This document shows positions 63,301 through 64,000 of a stretch of 64,000 nt of DNA, one piece after another. The number at the start of each line of letters is the position of its first letter. Position 1 is the stretch's first letter. The notes below the pieces were generated by a model. The model did not search any database, had not been told where the DNA came from, and saw only the letters and a list, made by a program, of their open reading frames with translations. Location: assembly GCF_042684365.1 (NCBI RefSeq), contig NZ_JBHULI010000024.1, positions 496,001 to 560,000 of the forward strand, written 5' to 3'. The DNA is from Gracilimonas halophila. Lineage in GTDB: Bacteria > Bacteroidota > Rhodothermia > Balneolales > Balneolaceae. The translations under genes and the position numbers were made by a program.

Positions 63301-63502
63301 CTGTAATTGTATAGGAGCCATCAATATCTGTTGATGCACCCAATGTTCTTCCTTCAATTTGAAGCGTAACATTTACACCGATCAGGAATTCTCCTGATTC
63401 ATCTGTAACCTGCCCTTCAATTGTCCCTGTTTGTGCCCAACTCAAATTGGGTATACAAAACAGTATCGCTAACATTAATAATAGTGGTATCTGTATTTTC
63501 AT
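60305..63502 (-). CDS. SusC/RagA-type TonB-dependent outer-membrane transporter
   Basis: 1065 residues. Signal peptide (MKIQIPLLLMLAILFCIPNL, ending SWAQ), then a carboxypeptidase-D-like regulatory domain (GTIEGQVTDESGEFLIGVNV), the TonB-dependent plug (MNLDELVVTGTGGTVERKSL, VSTTSVQDALTGKIAGVNIN and RIRGTSSL) and a long beta-barrel ending in LRTYALTLKFDF with an aromatic last residue. It imports a substrate, here probably oligopeptides given the neighbours, in a TonB-driven complex with SusD. Confidence 0.95.
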   Translation of the reverse strand: MKIQIPLLLMLAILFCIPNLSWAQTGTIEGQVTDESGEFLIGVNVTLQIEGRTLGASTDIDGSYTITGVPARTVEVTARFVGFRTETQMVDVTAGQTTTVDFILSTSTMNLDELVVTGTGGTVERKSLGHTISSVEFGGIENVSTTSVQDALTGKIAGVNINAQSGAIDQEPKIRIRGTSSLSMTNQPLIYVDGVRVNGGGGFAPGFGAGGLGSPSGLSNINFDSIDRVEILKGPAAATLYGSQASSGVIQIFTKQGRQESAPQFEVELGTTLYQMPNRFKTNAGFAENATEQQNISNILGVNVDLYEPFETPINLIDLYNIGVGQEISASVQGGGESMTYFSNLRYTYTDGPFDPSPANFNGGAVGEANDLYKKIYFTGNLNFMPSDNLTLKAQTSYTNSDISIYESGITIYTPTSTSRYAKPERVGQASQFDTFGIPIFATTREGTYPTVTDNTNQGRVVLKVDYFPTDELSFDFSGGLDYRDQRSANFLAFGYNVDGVAPNGDGQIQIGTRQQMVLSLEGKMNWIKDINEDLRSSFVAGFQAYQEEQNTASSTGTGFSGPGLEVLGATASQTSNSSFQEVVNAGAFIQEQVDYGDWIYLTAGLRMDASSAFGEDFDYATYPKFSASFIPTTAFDFEINNVSSFRVRAAWGQSGQQPGAFDRFTTFVPVNSAEGAGVLPGNPGNRDLKPEVATEWEAGFEIGLFDDKIGFEATYWDRVVEDALIDRTYAPSGGFTSSQLTNAGELVANGVELGINSNVVQNPNFTLNVFANAAYIKEEVTSLGGEPPIKIDASYIRDRMFIKEGYAPGSYFGTKLPEGIAFPFDSNQDGTPDSQSELEAYFSGPVDPGSFNSAIMVAGPNGEALTGGSTYLDHYLGKPTPDWEGAFGFTANLYKNFSVSSRFQYATGNYYHHNLTDAFRRVNSAIGRNTLSASRLESVLKNPASSASERIEAAQEWVNNNVSLSPFDGLNEIEKADYIRWTNLSISYQIPNETVERLGLNGASLTLSGNNLALWTKYGGVDPLATGEASLGQGASLQENFGGGMDTYGTPLLRTYALTLKFDF

Positions 63503-63721
63503 TTGATCTTAATTTTAATTCTTGATTAACTAATCATTGCCATATTTTGATCTCTGTATTTTCTACTATTAAAAGCAAAAACACAAGGAAACTGTGTAAA
63601 ATATTGAAAAACGAATTTTACTTTACAATAACTTCCCATCTACAATGTTACCGCTCTATATAAATAAACCACAGCCATGATTTATGACTCTGGTTGCATA
63701 AATACTGTCTTGAAAATTAGT

Positions 63722-64000
63722 TTAGTATTTAGCGGGTGCCCCTTGTTCGGGTAATGAATTTCTTATGAACTCACGAATATGTTCGTTAGAAGTTTCCAGA
63801 TCTTCTGTCCGTAAATACATCATGTGTCCGCTTCGGTATCCTTCAAATCTAAACCGATCTTTCATTTTTCCACTCGGGTCAATATTCCACATAGTATATT
63901 TTGCAGAGAAATAATCCGTGGCCCCATCATAATAACCCGCTTGCACCAATACTTTTAGGTTCGGATTTTCAGCCATGGCCTGGCGTAGCATTTCCCCTGT
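63722..64000 (-). CDS. Serine carboxypeptidase (peptidase S10), C-terminal end (cut by window end)
   Basis: The last 90 or so residues before TAA at 63722: NLKVLVQAGYYDGATDYFSA holds the catalytic aspartate region (GYYD) and FEGYRSGHMMYLR the catalytic histidine (GHMMY), both typical of S10 carboxypeptidase-like proteins. The N-terminus lies beyond the window. It is upstream of susC in reading order with a 219-base gap that shows no other gene, and would release C-terminal amino acids from imported or surface peptides. Confidence 0.85.
   Translation of the reverse strand, partial: TGEMLRQAMAENPNLKVLVQAGYYDGATDYFSAKYTMWNIDPSGKMKDRFRFEGYRSGHMMYLRTEDLETSNEHIREFIRNSLPEQGAPAKY

Overview
The window looks like a chromosomal segment of a Bacteroidota-related bacterium, most plausibly an aerobic marine or halophilic member of the Balneolales/Rhodothermia group. 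The basis is inference from gene content: a SusC/SusD outer-membrane pair, many secreted lipoproteins and amidohydrolases, an ergothioneine egtB-egtD pair, GTG starts and hairpin-rich REP-like repeats. No rRNA is present, so the taxon is not proven.

Layout. 1-3.1 kb: end of pyrE, miaB and a membrane protein. 3.3-5.9 kb: a flagellin scrap, then egtB-egtD. 5.9-7.3 kb: gene-free repeat cluster. 7.3-8.8 kb: two tail-to-tail DoxX-like genes and a frameshifted CIA30-like gene. 9.1-10.8 kb: a two-gene HipBA toxin-antitoxin locus. 11.2-15.6 kb: three secreted amidohydrolases in one operon, two of which lack the HxH metal motif.

15.7-32.6 kb is an accessory island ending at a tRNA-Asn gene. It carries a type I restriction system (HsdM-HsdS, a PHP-domain protein, a Fic protein, HsdR), a DUF2779 nuclease-like protein, a tripartite HipBST-type toxin-antitoxin operon surrounded by TGTCATACA motifs and two tiny paralogous ORFs, an array of 12-bp palindromes, a RepO-like replication initiator, an excisionase-like HTH protein and an integrase whose catalytic core has been deleted. 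I read it as a decayed integrative element used as a defence island.

32.7-42.2 kb returns to core genes: truA, a DDAH-like hydrolase, a DinB-like protein, a penicillin-acylase-family enzyme and an M16 peptidase. Seven REP-like hairpin repeats and one GIY-YIG gene lie between them. 42.2-47.3 kb is a second, smaller decay zone with a heptanucleotide tandem repeat, small charged proteins, a TPR protein, a K+ channel, and broken second copies of the channel and of DUF2779 genes.

47.3-64 kb, all on the minus strand, is a peptide or amide scavenging locus: S10 carboxypeptidase (cut by the window end), SusC, SusD, three paralogous amidohydrolases, a DUF885 protein, a TPR-metallopeptidase lipoprotein, an M20-type peptidase lipoprotein and a RidA-family protein. 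The likely flow is TonB-dependent import of peptides followed by periplasmic hydrolysis.
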